The notes: generated from the letters alone by a model not told the origin. A DNA stretch of 64,000 bases from Malachius bipustulatus (GCA_910589415.1 OU342630.1:48578012-48642011); one strand, 5' to 3'; shown: positions 1 through 12,269, counted from the first letter of the stretch. Translations and numbers: made by a program.

Positions 1-247
1 TATAGGCTCGAATATAGGTAGGCATTCATTGTTGCTTGCAGGTAGGTTTTTATGCGAGTTTGCTGCGATGTTAAATCAGTGAGTTAAGGGTTGTTGAAGT
101 CAGAATTCGGACGTCACAACAGCCGCGGTTGCTCTTAGAAACGGAAATTGAACGTTTAGATTGTGCAAGCAAGTTGGGATGAGAAACTGTACACGTGTAC
201 AGTCGCGACTTATTTAATGAAAGAAATTTCGCAGATCTGCCGTTTTT

Positions 248-639
248 ACAATTCGCTCACCGGCTGCAATAGTGGCACAACTCAAAAATCCTTAAAATCG
301 CACTAACTGTTGCATCAAATGTTAAATTTAATACTCTTCCTTGCAACAAGACTGGCACAACATTAGGTATCATAGATTTCCCGATATGGCGAATTTGTCA
401 CTAAAGCATTATAACAATTTGTGTTTGTAAGTCGGACCCATGCACATTTGTATGCCACTGACTTTGTAGGAGGATGTCTTGTTGTGTACGTACAATAGTG
501 ACACATTTTATTTGTGCCGGTATAGTACCAGTTTTATTATTTGATATAAATTTATTTATTTATAAATCTTTAAACTCAAATATCTCCAATTATTACTATT
601 TTTGAGTTGTGCCACTATTGCAGCCGGTGAGCAAATTGT
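248..639. repeat. MITE-like element with 42-bp terminal inverted repeats
   Basis: The segment 248-289 is the reverse complement of 598-639 with one mismatch (core word CACCGGCTGCAATAGTGGCA). The interior of about 300 bp is AT-rich, repeats the word TGGCACAAC once and has no open frame. The size, paired ends and lack of coding capacity fit a non-autonomous DNA transposon. I could not fix the target duplication because the flanks themselves are AT-rich. Confidence 0.7.
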
Positions 640-3600
640 CATCAAGCAGTTCAGAAAAGTTTATTTATGATGTTGACCTCAAAATTAAAATTATTATCAT
701 CTTGAAAATAAAACTTGAATCATAAAAGCTCATTTGAAAATGCAAAGCTGCAGTCGGAGTTGCGCATGTGTTGAATTTAAATTAGAGAACGCTTATATTT
801 TAATGTTCAACAACTTCCTTGTATGATCAATATGAGCTCGACGTTAATGTGGTTAGTCGCCGTGAAGTCTGTAATCAGACGCGTGACATCAAATAGGATA
901 TGCTGTGGTGCTCTGTTGGCTGGCTAAAGCCTTCCTGTTTCCTGTCAATTGAGACTACACAGAGTTCCATTTCCAATGTGAAATTTGACACCGAACATAA
1001 AGACTGAATCAACCTTCGGATTGAAAAGCGTTTTTATGAATTTTTATGAAAAATTTTACAGGAAGGACGGGAAATCTTGAATAGGACATGAGTGAGCTTT
1101 ACAATAAAATATAAATTGACAAACCTATAATAACGGTACCTACCTATATTCACATCTAATGAACCTTAGCTAGCCCAATCATCTGGCGAAGGCTGGACGT
1201 GTGTTCTTTCTCTCTAATAATACCACCAAATGAAATCTGAAATAAACCGAGACTGACTGGCTTAACTTATTTAGCAGTAATTGCTTTAAGCAAACACCCA
1301 GGCAATTCCATACCATATGTGTGTTAATTTAATTTCTGTACGCGTCTGTTTCTGTTACCCTCTTCGATTAACCCTGTTATGGAGCAAGGGGAAGTCGACC
1401 CAGAATTTTATAGAATTATTAAAGCAAGCAAAGTCTGATTTTCTCGCATAGAGATCTGGGATACGTATATGTATTAATTACGTACCTATCCCTGAAGATA
1501 ACAGGACCGTATGAAGAAGCCTGCTTTGCATGATTATTACGTGACAAACCACGTTATAATCCAAAGGATTCGGACAGTTAGGTCAACAGGGATTTCAACA
1601 GCGTGGGTTTGAGCCCGAGGCTGCTCACTGGACGGGATAATTAATATCCACTTTAGCATGCAGACAATCGGCAATCAGACCAAACAATGGCCTTTTTTAA
1701 TGTACCTTTAACAGTGTCCCACTCATATAGAACTAAAAACGGCTCCGAGTAAAATTACCTTTTGTCTTTTGTCGGAAGGGATTTTCATGAAAATTGTAAG
1801 ATTCGTATCACAATCACTAGTCACTACCTACTCGACTACATTTAAAATGGCCTAATTTGCTTCCACTTAACTGTATGGCGTCATGACGCATTTGTCAGAG
1901 ACTGCATCATCATAAATTGATCGCCCTCATTATTTTTATGAGATGATTGCAAGAGTTCTAAAACTGTTTCAGTGAAACTAAGACATACATTTTATTGCTG
2001 TAATATACAGATTAATGGGCCATACTGATGAAAAAAAAATTGAAGATAGAATAAAATGATCGAGGAATAGATAAATCCAAGAAATAAAAACCAAGTTCTT
2101 GGGTAATTAACCCGAGTTTATTTGTTGATGTTATTATTTTGTGCATGAGGGAACGAAAATTTAAAAACGGCAAGTGATTACCTACGGTTCATCGAACATT
2201 AAATGAAGGTAGGTATTCGTTCGTATCATTATCATCCTACGTATATTGTTTAGATCGGTATTCGGTGCTATGAACGCAAGGGGGTGTTCTCCCGATAAAC
2301 TACTATTAAAATATTTATGTTTCTGCAAATGTGTCTTTCAACGCCAATAAATGTTATGATTCCATTTCATCATACGCTATCCCTTAATTTAAAAATACAC
2401 GGATGAAAACAGTGGAAGTTTTCTTAAACGAAACCAATCAATGAACAAACATGGGCCTGTGATAGAAAAACGATTTGTGCGATTTTGCAAGTTTTTGCAA
2501 ATGTTTTTTATCTCATCTTTTGAATATTGCCTGGACAAAAAATGAATGCAAAAAATCGTCATTGGCATTTGGGGTGTCAACTTCACAAATTCCAAAATAT
2601 TAAATTATCAACAATAAGAGATTTGTGAAATAAGAAACGAAACTAATAAAACGAAAAACGTATACCAACAATGGACAAAAATGATCTATGTGGTTCAAAA
2701 TTTTTCTTGTAATTTGTTTTTTTGTTTTTATTTTTAAACGGCGCCTGAACAAATTACAATGGACAACCTAAGTAATGCGATGGAAAAATTTCAAAATTCT
2801 GAGGGAAGGGGGAACTTCACAGACCTTTCCTAATCCTCTTCTAATAATTTTATCCCAACTGAAGCTTGATGGATTGATCTCCTTTGAAAAGAGTGGAGTG
2901 ACACTCACATGCTACCGATTAAGCCACGATTTCAAACGTTATTAGCGCATGCGTTTGCAGTAAATATATTATACAAACCTGGAAATGGACCAAACCATAT
3001 CCACTTATTTCCCAGTTACCTATTCCCAGTTATTTTCACTATATTATGTACTAGTTTCATTAATATTTCGAAAAAAAAAATAAACACAAATATGTAGATT
3101 CTTTCGTCAAAAATAAACAAAAATTTTCCATTAAAGTGTGTGTTTTTCCACTATTTCCACTTATTTCTAGAGTTATCTTCATCATAGTGTACAATTTATC
3201 ATTTCCATGAATGAACACCCCCTCATATGAACGCGTTATCTTACATGTTCATATCAGCATGCCGTGACTTCCTAAATCTGTTTAACTGTGATTGGCTCTT
3301 ACTCGTGATTTTTCGTTTACTATATTACGCGTTGAGCGGTGATTGACACCTATCCGCTCGCCTATCCGTGAACGCGCATCTAATATTTTGAAGAATTAGG
3401 AATGTACCTACGTCATTATTAAACTCATATGCTTATCAGGAGGTTGAACGTTTCATTCAAGAGCAGTTTAGAGAAAATCAATTTCAATCAAACAATGTAC
3501 CACCTTGTATTTTGTATTCCCAAAAGTTCACAATACTTCCATTTCGATTTGGTTCCAATTTGGTCTGTAAATACTGTCAGTCACGCTATGTGCCAAATCT

Positions 3601-3808
3601 TACAGCTCTGCTGAGGAAGTCAAAAAAGCTTTAAGTAAATTGAGACTGACGAAATTGCGTTGGAGCATTCTTTATAAAAACATCTACAATTGATCCAGTT
3701 GGAGATATTTCTCTGGTGAAGTTAGCAGAGCGCGTCACAATAGTTGGGAATTTCTGTTTGGAGTTTTGCGGAGTTTGGTCCTCTGTTTCTTTGCGTTCCA
3801 TGAACACC
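640..3808. other. No gene recognised; AT-rich non-coding DNA
   Basis: I see no convincing exon or complete element. The patch 1565-1645 contains a tRNA B-box-like word (GGGTTTGAGCCC near 1600) and could be a decayed tRNA-derived SINE, but no A box or acceptor pairing is clear. Around 3100-3170 a short stretch resembles the internal sequence of the elements at 5723-5870 and 13549-14477 (the AAAATAAACAAAAA..CCATTAA..GTGTGT word), so a decayed copy is likely there. Confidence 0.5.
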
Positions 3809-4626
3809 TAGAGGTCCCTAATTTGAACATGACACATTAAAAAAAAAAATATTAAAAAAAAAACTGATGACGAGGGATTTTCGAGCTACTTTCGAGCTCT
3901 TCAAAGGTATTTTCGAGCTTTCACCGTTTTCCGGAAAATCGCAGTTTTTTTTTTTGTAATGCTTATACATTAAACCTGACTTTTTTCAATTCAATCTGTG
4001 GAGAAACCCAAACAGCACAGGAATTTCGAGCTATTTTCGAGCAACTCAATGAGATTTTCGAGCCGTTCCTAGTTCTCGTAATTTTCCGGAAAAACGAAAA
4101 AACCGCTTTGTCGTGCTAGGATTTGACCTCAATTTGGAAACTACGTACTCCCGGAAAAAGCACGAAAAGCACAGGAATTTCGAGCTGTTTGTAGCTCTTG
4201 TCATTTCCCGGAACAGCTCGAAAATCTCATTGGGTAGCTCGAAATTCCTGTGCTTTTCGTTTTTTCCGGGAGTATGTACTTACTTTTCAAATTGAGGCCA
4301 AATAATAACACGACAAACCGTTTTTTTTTCGTTTTTCCGGAAAATTACCAGAGCTAAGAACAGCTCGAAAATCTCATTGAGTTGCTCGAAAATAGCTCGA
4401 AATGCCTGTGCTGTTTGGGTTTCTCCACAGATTGAATTAAAAAAATCAGGTGTACCTAATGTAAGCTTTACAAAAAAAAATGCGATTTTCCGGAAAACGG
4501 TGAAAGCTAGAGACAGTTCGAAAATACCATTAAAGCGCTCGAAAATAGCTCGAAAATCCCTCGTCATCAGTTTAAAAAAAATATTTATTAAAAAAAAATG
4601 TGTCATGCTTAAATTAGGGAACTAGA
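3809..4626. repeat. Foldback element with TTTTCGAGCT-rich arms
   Basis: Two arms of about 400 bp (3809-4204 and 4206-4626) are imperfect reverse complements all the way to a centre near 4205. The ends read TCCCTAATTTGAACATGACA on the left and its near-complement on the right. Within each arm the words TTTTCGAGCT and GCTCGAAA recur many times, beside several TTTTCCGGAAAA palindromes. The open frames on both strands here are mirror products of the palindrome and do not look like genes. No transposase is present, so the element is non-autonomous or dead. Confidence 0.85.
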
Positions 4627-4700
4627 ACTTACGGAATTTGAAGCATTACACTTGTGTGTATTTAACTAAACTTGTAAAAACAAGTCTATTACCTATATAG

Positions 4701-4706
4701 TTTATT
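4701..4706 (-). promoter_or_regulatory. Candidate AATAAA polyadenylation signal
   Basis: TTTATT on the plus strand reads AATAAA on the minus strand, about 115 nt downstream of the TAG stop of the minus-strand exon candidate at 4822-5016. The hexamer is common by chance in AT-rich DNA, so its position is what gives it weight. Confidence 0.3.
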
Positions 4707-4821
4707 TCACGATATTTTAATAAAATCATAAATCAGTGGCAATCATAAACCCATAAGCAGTGTACTTATGTGTGATTAACTCTGTGATACTTCAGCTTTC
4801 ACGTTTACATTTAAGTTACGA

Positions 4822-5016
4822 CTACTGACTCGTCTCCAGCCACGGCGGTTCTTGTATAGTTCTCTGGCGCGACGTCGAAGCCTCTGGCCAGTGTCTAGAC
4901 ACGTTCTCGTAGAATGGGGAACCATTCTGGTATTTAGTAGGACTCACACTGGCCGTCAATGTATGATTCCTGGCATGTGACTGGAATTGTCGCGAAAGTG
5001 TCATATCCATGAAGGG
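4822..5016 (-). CDS. Candidate terminal coding exon, family unknown
   Basis: On the minus strand an AG at 5018-5017 precedes a 64-codon frame ending in TAG at 4824-4822 (alternatively the frame opens at a Met at 5028). The peptide starts PFMDMTLSRQ, contains NGSPFYENVS and ends EPPWLETSQ. It is polar, rich in Ser, Thr, Arg and Gln, with no membrane segment. Codons are noticeably richer in G and C (GCC, CTG, GAG, CCG) than the surrounding DNA, which supports coding. AATAAA lies about 115 nt downstream. I do not recognise the protein; it looks like an unstructured C-terminal tail. An acceptor at the AG of a later CAG or GCCAG is also possible, so the 5' edge is uncertain. Confidence 0.4.
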   Translation of the reverse strand, partial: PFMDMTLSRQFQSHARNHTLTASVSPTKYQNGSPFYENVSRHWPEASTSRQRTIQEPPWLETSQ

Positions 5017-5053
5017 CTGGGTCATCATAAAAATTGTTTTGATAAGAACATGA

Positions 5054-5153
5054 TAAAAATCATGTTTTTTAATCCATAATCATTACCTATTATTTGTTTG
5101 ATAAAAGAAACGATGGGTAATGACTTTGGCTTAAAAAACATGATTTTCATTCG
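5054..5153. repeat. About 100-nt imperfect hairpin
   Basis: The left strand 5056-5091 (with CATGTTTTTTAA and TCATTACC) pairs with 5114-5151. The loop is about 22 nt. Size and stem length resemble a pre-miRNA or a very small palindromic MITE. Either strand would fold. It lies immediately 5' (in minus-strand sense) of the exon candidate at 4822-5016. Confidence 0.5.
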
Positions 5154-5460
5154 GTAATTAAGAGCAAACTTATCATTCGCGGAGTGAAGATGCAACGTGA
5201 TAAAACTCTCATCTTTTGTGAACAGATTTCCCCTATGATGAATGGGGCAATGTCCTCTAACACCTATATGTATAAGATCAAGTAGTGCTACAGGCATCTT
5301 AAATTTCAAACGGGCCTCATCGTATAATTCGAGGTATAATTATTTACAGCCGGCTCATAAATGAAACAGCTATTTTCGTACTTATTTTGATTACGTAATT
5401 CAGAGAATACGAGGAGCAGTCTTTCAAAAAGTACTTTGTCCTCAAAAAAACGAATTTACT

Positions 5461-5673
5461 ATGCATTTTGTTTGTCAGTTATCTGTGAACATAATGCTGT
5501 TTGATTGTCAGGAACTTTCAGAAGTCTATAATCCAAAAGAGAACTTTTTACGTTTAGATGATCCAGAATCTCAAAGCTGCCCTAGCAGTCCTGGAATAAT
5601 TGTTCCAATTCTAGCACAATTTCTAAAAATTGAACAAAACTCCTTTGAAAGTCTGCTCCCCAAACCTGTCTAA
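5461..5673 (+). CDS. Unassigned open frame, possible terminal exon
   Basis: A 70-codon plus-strand frame ends in TAA. Its second half (LSEVYNPKENF, LDDPESQSCPSSPG, ending SLLPKPV) reads like protein rather than random AT-rich translation, and a TTTGATTGTCAG acceptor sits at about 5500-5511 just before it. No family was recognised. It could be a terminal exon, a transposon relic or chance. Confidence 0.25.
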   Translation: MHFVCQLSVNIMLFDCQELSEVYNPKENFLRLDDPESQSCPSSPGIIVPILAQFLKIEQNSFESLLPKPV

Positions 5674-5722
5674 ATCATCAAAAAGAAAGAAACTGTGCAC
5701 GCTTGCAACAAACCATATGACA

Positions 5723-5870
5723 TACAGGGTGTATCATTCATTAAATATTCCAAAAAAATTTAGAGGCAGATTCTTTGGTCATAAATAAACAAAAAAATGT
5801 CTATTAACGTGTGTCCGGAAATGAAGCATTTTTAAGACACAGGGTGTCAATATTAAAGATACACCCTGTA
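5723..5870. repeat. Short MITE with TACAGGGTGTATC ends
   Basis: The 148-bp element starts TACAGGGTGTATC and ends GATACACCCTGTA, with TA at each border. The interior carries an ACAGGGTGTC word and a stretch closely similar to the arms of the foldback 13549-14477 (AACGTGTGTCCGGAAATG compared with the complement of the right arm there). It is a deletion derivative of that family. Confidence 0.75.
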
Positions 5871-6894
5871 TATGTTCAGTGGATTATTCTTTTGCATGGC
5901 AACAGTTGAATGGGCGAAAAAATTTAAAGATTCAAATTTCAAAATGTTTATCAACGGAACGCCTACGAGTCAAGAGTCACCTCTCATAATTTATTCTCAA
6001 CGTCTATGAATTAACAATACAACCCCTCTAATGTATATCAAAACTCATAAAACAAATTATCACTCAAATAACATTAATAGTTATTACGACTTACGAGTGG
6101 GTGGAAAAAACGCTTAAATCCAAAATAAATCGTAAAATCGTTACACACAGCGATAAAATTTCAGAGGCGGAGGATAATCAATGATTCTAATGTCACGAAG
6201 AAGGCACGAAAAGGTACATAATGGAAAAAGAGAGCGACCTTGAACTTTTGAAAATTTTTACAAACGTCGGCCAACGAAAATCCGTACGGCTCCCCGGAGA
6301 CGCCATCTGCGGCGAGCTCTCTCCGAGGTTCCCTCGCCAAGATACGTTTACATTTCAATAAAGAACTGGAGTTATTGCAAGTTTAGTTTGCTCTCGGTTT
6401 GCCTTTGCATAATGAGTTTTTAATTACCACCTATACTTCAAAATGCCTGTAAGCCTGTAAAAGCTACAACTTGCAATAGATCTATTTTCAATATTTTTAT
6501 ACACTGGCTGTTTTCAAACTCGATTGGAAAGGAAAGCCAATAATTTTCTAATTAAATGCCTAAAAAGCTCGGCCAAAAACCAAATGTTTATTGTTTACTC
6601 TGTCATCTCTAAACTGTTATCTAGGTTATAATAATAAAGGAGACGAAGTGTGCTTTATAAGCCCCATTATTATAAGCCCCACTATTTATAAAAGACACGA
6701 CAATGAAACGTTTAATCAATTTTAGTGCAGCAATTTCACACTTCTGTATAGGCCATCAAGCAATAGAGCTCTAAAATCCCCAGATTCTGACAAAAATATA
6801 AGTCACGAAATATTGTACTGCCAGTGCCATTGCACGCGAAACGGCCCCCATATCCTAACTGCATAATATTGTACTCGAGTTTCCCCGAGAGTTT
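5871..6894. other. No gene recognised
   Basis: Mostly AT-rich and featureless. A GC-rich patch at about 6225-6350 is open on the minus strand (65 codons, 6161-6358) and on the plus strand. It may be part of an untranslated exon or promoter, but no splice signals or family could be assigned. Confidence 0.4.
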
Positions 6895-7281
6895 CCCATT
6901 TTCTTTTTTTTTTTATCAACACTATACTTAAGTGCAAAAACAGCATTTTTTCGATTTTCTGCTCATAAAAGAAAAACTGATGGATCAATGTAAATAGGCC
7001 TAACGGACGAACTGTAGAGAAATAAGATACTAAAAAAATGAGAGCTAAAACAACCACGAGCTCAAAAAATAACGACGTTACGAATTTTTTTCTCATATTT
7101 TTGTTTTGTTTTCCCCTTAATAATGAACCCATCGGGTTTTTTAGTCTCTCATCTTTTCGTATTTTAATTCTCCATAATTCGTTCATTGGGACTATTTAGA
7201 TTGCCCCATCAGTTTTTTTTATAGGTATGCAAAAAAAACTAATTTTTGCAAAAATGTTCGATAAAAAAAGAAAATGGTAAA
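6895..7281. repeat. Foldback element, about 165-bp arms
   Basis: Arms 6897-7063 and 7120-7281 are imperfect reverse complements (left AACTGATGGATCAATGTAAA; right complement AACTGATGGGGCAATCTAAA). The tips are T-rich, ATTTTCTTTTTTT. Related half-copies lie at 31907-32120 and 33385-33562. The 127-codon minus-strand frame across it runs through the palindrome and is not a credible gene. Confidence 0.75.
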
Positions 7282-7650
7282 CTCGAGTAGAAAACTGTGC
7301 ATCAGTTACCTATTCACAGTTATTCACGTTATTCCGTTACTATTTTTGTCAAAAAAAAAACCTCTATTTATTTGGGCTAATTAGTTTCCTTGTTTTTCAA
7401 TAAATAAGAACATAGCGATGGCGAGTTAGAGATGTATTGACTTTGATACAAATTGCTCTTCTCTGGAGATTCGAGGAGCCTCAGGGTGTATTTGATGACA
7501 GAACCCAGCACAAGAGAGCAATAATTCGATCGTCGCTATAGGATTGCTGATCGGATCAGTCCTTGTAGATCGTTAACAGTTTTTGGCAAGACGAGTTACA
7601 TGATTGAGTCCTCTTAAGACAAATAGCTTTCATTTACAGTCAGTCCAAGG

Positions 7651-7728
7651 ATGGATATGGAAAACAGACTGTGCTTCGTGGTGGTTCTGGGCATGGGAGT
7701 TATCACAACCCGGTTTATCTACAACTAA
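7651..7728 (+). CDS. Tiny open frame with signal-peptide-like start
   Basis: ATG at 7651 opens a 25-residue frame (MDMENRLCFVVVLGMGVITT then RFIYN, stop TAA). A CATTTACAG acceptor-like site ends at 7639. The hydrophobic core CFVVVLGMGVI resembles a signal peptide or membrane anchor and the codons are GC-richer than the surroundings. There is no clear donor before the stop, so this is either a very short product, a decayed first exon or chance. Confidence 0.2.
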   Translation: MDMENRLCFVVVLGMGVITTRFIYN

Positions 7729-7900
7729 CAGCACAGGGTAGAATTCATACTCTCGCTACTCTCATGGTTGGGATATGTGTGGACTTGTGGAAGCTTTCGG
7801 AAACGTAAATTCCATGTAGAGAGCAGGTAGGTACTTCCATTAGCAAAAGCTCGAGCAAAAGAAGTGTAAATCTGATTTGATGTTAAACTTGGAAGGTGTC

Positions 7901-8776
7901 TATACAGGGTTATTCACGATCTACGCCACGGAAGTTTATGGCCGTGTCTCTGGATTTTAGGATCTTTTTATTTTTGGAGTGGATAGAGATCCGGCAGAGG
8001 TACGTTTTAAAATTATATTTATAATGTACAGGGTGTCCCAAAATAATGAAACATATCAAAGTTATGTTTTTTTAAATGGAATGCTCCTATGTTATTGCAT
8101 TTTCAGATTGTCTGAGAAGAGAAAATGAGATTGGCTTTTACAGTTGGTGTTGAAATTCAGAAGTTTGTGAGTTATAAACAAGTGAAAATCGTCATTTTTC
8201 AAGTTCAAGGCCCTGTACAAGGAAAACGACTTAAGATAGAGAAAAACGGCTTACATGTCCCTATTTTAACTTTTCATGTACTATCCAATGATGTAGATGA
8301 AATGTTTATACAGGGTGATAAAAAATTTGAGAAATTCTGAGATTTCTCCACGCGTCGACAAATAAAAAAATCAAAGAAAGTACAAATGTTTCTATACCAT
8401 AGGATAGTACATGAAAAGTTAAAATAGGGACATGTAAGCCGTTTTTCTCTATCTTGAACCGTTTTAGTGAACTTGAAAAATGACGATTTTCACTTGTTTA
8501 TAACTCACAAACTTCTGAATTTAAACACCAACTGTAAAAGCCAATCTTATTTTTTCTTCTCAGACAATCCAAAAATGCAATAACATAGGAGCATTCCATT
8601 TAAAAAAAACATAACTTTGATATGTTTCATGCTTTTGGGACACCCTGTACATTATAAATATAATTTTAAAACGTACCTCTGCCGGGTCTCTATCCACTCC
8701 AAAAATAAAAAAAATCCTAAAATCCAGAGACACGGCCATAATCTTCCGTGGCGTATACCGTGAATAACCCTGTATA
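7901..8776. repeat. Three-layered foldback with TACAGGG boundaries
   Basis: An 876-bp near-palindrome with arms of about 420 bp. The outer ends read TATACAGGGTTATTCACG and the complement. Inside, a second pair of ends (TACAGGGTGTCCC at 8027 and GGGACACCCTGTA ending 8649) delimits another palindrome, and a third TACAGGGTGATAAAA lies near the centre at 8309. The core (TTGAAATTCAGAAG to GATGTAGATGAAAT) is shared with the foldbacks at 9209-10039 and 29045-29905. The open frame at 8125-8340 is a product of the arm. Confidence 0.85.
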
Positions 8777-9208
8777 CAGGGTTATCCTAAATAAGTGCGA
8801 AAAGTTTTAGAGGGTGATGCCTCTAGGTTCATTCTAAGGAAAAAAAAAACATTATTTTTCTCAGCTCAAGAACTGATTTTGTACATGTCCCATCATTGAT
8901 AAAGGCTACATTATGAATACCAATTCGTTTTTTTTAATGCGCCTACGATGAAGATTTTGAGACTGAGCGAAGTTGGCGGTTAAAAATGCGCTTTTGAAAT
9001 GTCAATTTGCCCAAAAAATCCACGCCGCTCTAATCTCCGCCACGAGCATATGAAAAAATAAGTTAGCATTGAAAAAGTGAGAGAAAAAGTAGATAATATC
9101 AATGATAAGATATGTATCAAAGTTGAGCTCTGTACCTCGAAGGCGAGCTCGAAGGGTTCTTGAAGTACATATCATCAAAATACTGTAAAAAGTCCTTCTT
9201 TGTCACTC
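8777..9208. other. Probable half of another TACAGGG element
   Basis: TACAGGGTTATCCTAAATAA begins at 8775, overlapping the last bases of the preceding foldback. I find no opposite end before the next foldback begins at 9209, so this is a solo end or a truncated copy. Confidence 0.4.
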
Positions 9209-10039
9209 TACAGGGTGAGTCACCTAAGATGGAAAGCTTACATTACACCTACACCGTTGAAGATATTGAAATGCACCAAAAACCGTTGCAAACGGGAGGT
9301 CAAAGTGTATATTTTCAGGTATACAGGTGGCCCAATATCGCTGTACGTCATAACACTCTAATTATTTCAATAGGACACCCTGTATCTCGCCCTGTATATT
9401 ATTACATTTTCAGATTGACTGAGAAAATTCAGTAAATTGAGTAGGTTATGACTTACAAATTGTCAATTTTCAAAGCAGCTTATATTGAAAATGGCTCAAA
9501 ATATGGGAAAACGGCCGACAAGTCCCTGAACTTTTCATTTGGTATCCCATCATATAGCTGCACTTTGTATACATACAGGGACAGGGTGATGAAAATTAAC
9601 AGGTTTTTCATCACCTGATATAAAAATTTCATCCAAACAATAAGATACTGCATGTAAAGTTAAGATAGGACCATGACCTAAGCCGTTTTCCGATATCTTG
9701 AGCGCCGTTTATAATATAAGCTGCTTAGAAAATGGAAAATAGCGATTTTCATTTGCTTATAACTTATAAAGTTCGTGTTAAAGTAGTGAACTGTCAAAAC
9801 TGTCCTGTTTCAATTTTCTCACAAAATTTGAAAATGTAACAATATACAGGGTGTCCTATTGAAATAACAAAGTTACATGACGTACAGCGATAGTGGTACA
9901 TCCCTGTATATCCGAAAATAATTTTACGAACTGCATTTTGGCATCTCGTTTGCAGCACTTTTTGGTTTATTTCGATATCTTTAACGGTGCAGGTGTAATC
10001 GAGCTTTCCATCTTTCCATCTTAAGTGACTCACCCTGTA
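9209..10039. repeat. Foldback element with TACAGGGTGAGTCACC ends
   Basis: An 831-bp near-palindrome. Ends TACAGGGTGAGTCACCTAAG and the complement; arms match through the words ACCGTTGAAGATATTGAAAT and CCAATATCGCTGTACG. An internal pair of AGGACACCCTGTAT words marks a second layer. The centre at about 9590-9620 has the TTTTCATCACC words facing one another. The core is shared with 7901-8776 and 29045-29905. No transposase is present. Confidence 0.85.
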
Positions 10040-12269
10040 TATCTCAAAAACGGTTCATTTAAGAACCCATATTAATAGGAACTTTTTTCCTTATAGAATT
10101 AGCCGAGGAATTAGCCAAAAAAAAAAAAAAACACATGTCGATTTCTAGTTGAAAGGAAAGTGGAGTTCCATTTTTACAAAGCTGGCGAGTTTACTAAGCA
10201 CTCCATGCTAAGTTCTGTGACACGCATTTAAGAATAAACTCAAGAGGTGGGTTAGATTAGTCATCGTGTTGGTACTTGGTGGTAGAGCGTTGAAGCCGAA
10301 AACCGTAGCGATGATCACTCGAGAGTCCTATCTGGCACCAGGTGAGAGAAAATTGTTTCTGAAGTCTGAAGTGATGACCTTCCCCAACACCTTGGGAATC
10401 TATCAAAGCAGAGCAATGTTTCCAACCACGGTTTATTAGGTAATAATGACACATGGCGAAAAATTTTTTCGAATCATATTTGTATTAGCAAATCTTCGGG
10501 AACTATAGTCCTTCCGTTGTAAAGATGACCGGAAAGGGTTAAGAGGTGACAATATGATCTCTCAACAACACCTCGGGTTAAACCTTGAAACTCCCTACAA
10601 CTCTATTTACCTAGGATCAAATAATACAAATATCCTCCTTTATGTAATAATCAGCAAGTCGTTGGGGGTGAGTAGAAAAAGAATGGGATACCCCGCCGAT
10701 CTGTCAAAGACAGCAACTACCTATACATATACGAGACGGGTAATCACCAGTTTGATTACCAGGTATGGAAATGGGGCCGCATGAATAACATGAGACGGAA
10801 GGCCATAAACATGCCACATATAGAGGTACTGAAAAGTGATTCATGCTAGAGACTTGATAGAATCTGGAATTCGCCTCTTAACTACTCCAAAGGCCAAACA
10901 TCAATAGCTGAACTGAAAGTCATTTATGATTTCTGCATGAGAAAGGTAACCAGGACAAGGTAAAAGAGAAATAGCATTTGAATCTATTCTTCTGATGGCC
11001 CTTTTTAGAGAGAAGAGCAACCGGTTCCATGTAAATTGTGTCCAATAATGGCCCAATATCTTCGTTTAAGTACTTGATAGTATCTACTTGTCCCCCGCCC
11101 TAAATCACTTTCCCCATTTGCACACATTAGTTCTTTTGCTGAATAACCTGCTAATAGGAATAGGTCAGTGTAATTACCTACTCCGAAAATTCTTTACGGT
11201 TACTACCTACTTGGAGACCTAGTAGGTATAACTCTAACTCTACATAAGTATACTTACTTTAGTAATTATTAACTTCTGCATCTGCAGGCATTATAAATAA
11301 ATAACAGCAGAATCAAAAAATAAAATCCCTAAACCGGTAAATTGTAAAGTGGCACACGAGGCGGCACATTTCTTCTCTGATACTCAAAAAAAAAGTAAAA
11401 GCTAAGAGAGAAGACATTGGCTAGGCGCCACAAGGTTTTATAGAAAAAGGGGAAGCCTAAAAGAGGTATCGGTAGCCCAGGTAGGGGTAACTTACTTAAA
11501 TTTAACTTCATGAGAAGGCAATATCGACCTCATGCCCGAAGTATTAACATTATCAAATCCAAGAATGAATTCCGCATTATTATGCAAGAAGAAGAATTGA
11601 ATCAAAATATTCAATTCCACAAAAATGCCCTTCATTTCAGTAGTTACCGAGCAATTAGACCAGAAATTGCATTTCAAAGTCTGTCCTCATTCCTAAAAAG
11701 TCAAAGGGTCTATCGATTTTCCAAAGCTACAGAGCTAACGTGACAACACCCTAAACATTACTGACGTGAATATAACTAATGAAATTCATTCAAAAATCGA
11801 ACAAAGACTCTATCTGTAATTGACTCACCTTAAATGACCGCCGAGGTACTAAAAAATCCAAGTCGAAACAGCACAACACTCTTGTCACTACCGCAAACTT
11901 ACACCATGTGACGTTTTGACGTTTAGGTTTATCGGCGCAAATTATTTTCGAACCTCTCGCCTCTGGTTGGTGTGCTTCAAGTCGCTCGAATGTAACAAAA
12001 CTGGTCACCTTGTACAACTACACGGACGGTGGTGGGAGGTTCTCCTGAAGGAATTACAGGAACCGTTAATTCCTATCTTCGTCTTGAAACTGTAATGTCG
12101 CTGTCGAAAGGTAATTTTGAATATTAAAACTAATTATTTCAATTATTATTATTTGTTTCTGTTGCCTGATACTATTAAAAATATCTGATTACTTACCATT
12201 AATGAGATAAACAAATAATAAAAATACTGGTTTCCATATTTCCATGAGAACTGTGTAGGTGAACATTAG
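10040..12269. other. No assigned gene; a few open frames of unclear status
   Basis: The stretches 10240-10450 and 10540-10800 are less AT-rich than average and may be decayed retroelement sequence, but no motif is recognisable. A 77-codon plus-strand frame at 11510-11743 (begins MRRQYRPHARSINII, ends FSKATELT) and a 75-codon minus-strand frame at 11790-12017 have some protein-like character but no family. A CGAAAG|GTAATT donor-like site follows at about 12112, so 11500-12112 could be a leader exon. Confidence 0.3.

Noticed and set aside
1565..1645. Possible tRNA or SINE (GGGTTTGAGCCC)
   Set aside because: Only a B-box-like word; no A box, acceptor pairing or terminator.
4280..4625. Overlapping open frames of 82-108 codons on both strands
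   Set aside because: They run through the arms of the foldback 3809-4626; translation of TTTTCGAGCT repeats in both directions gives mirror peptides with no domain.
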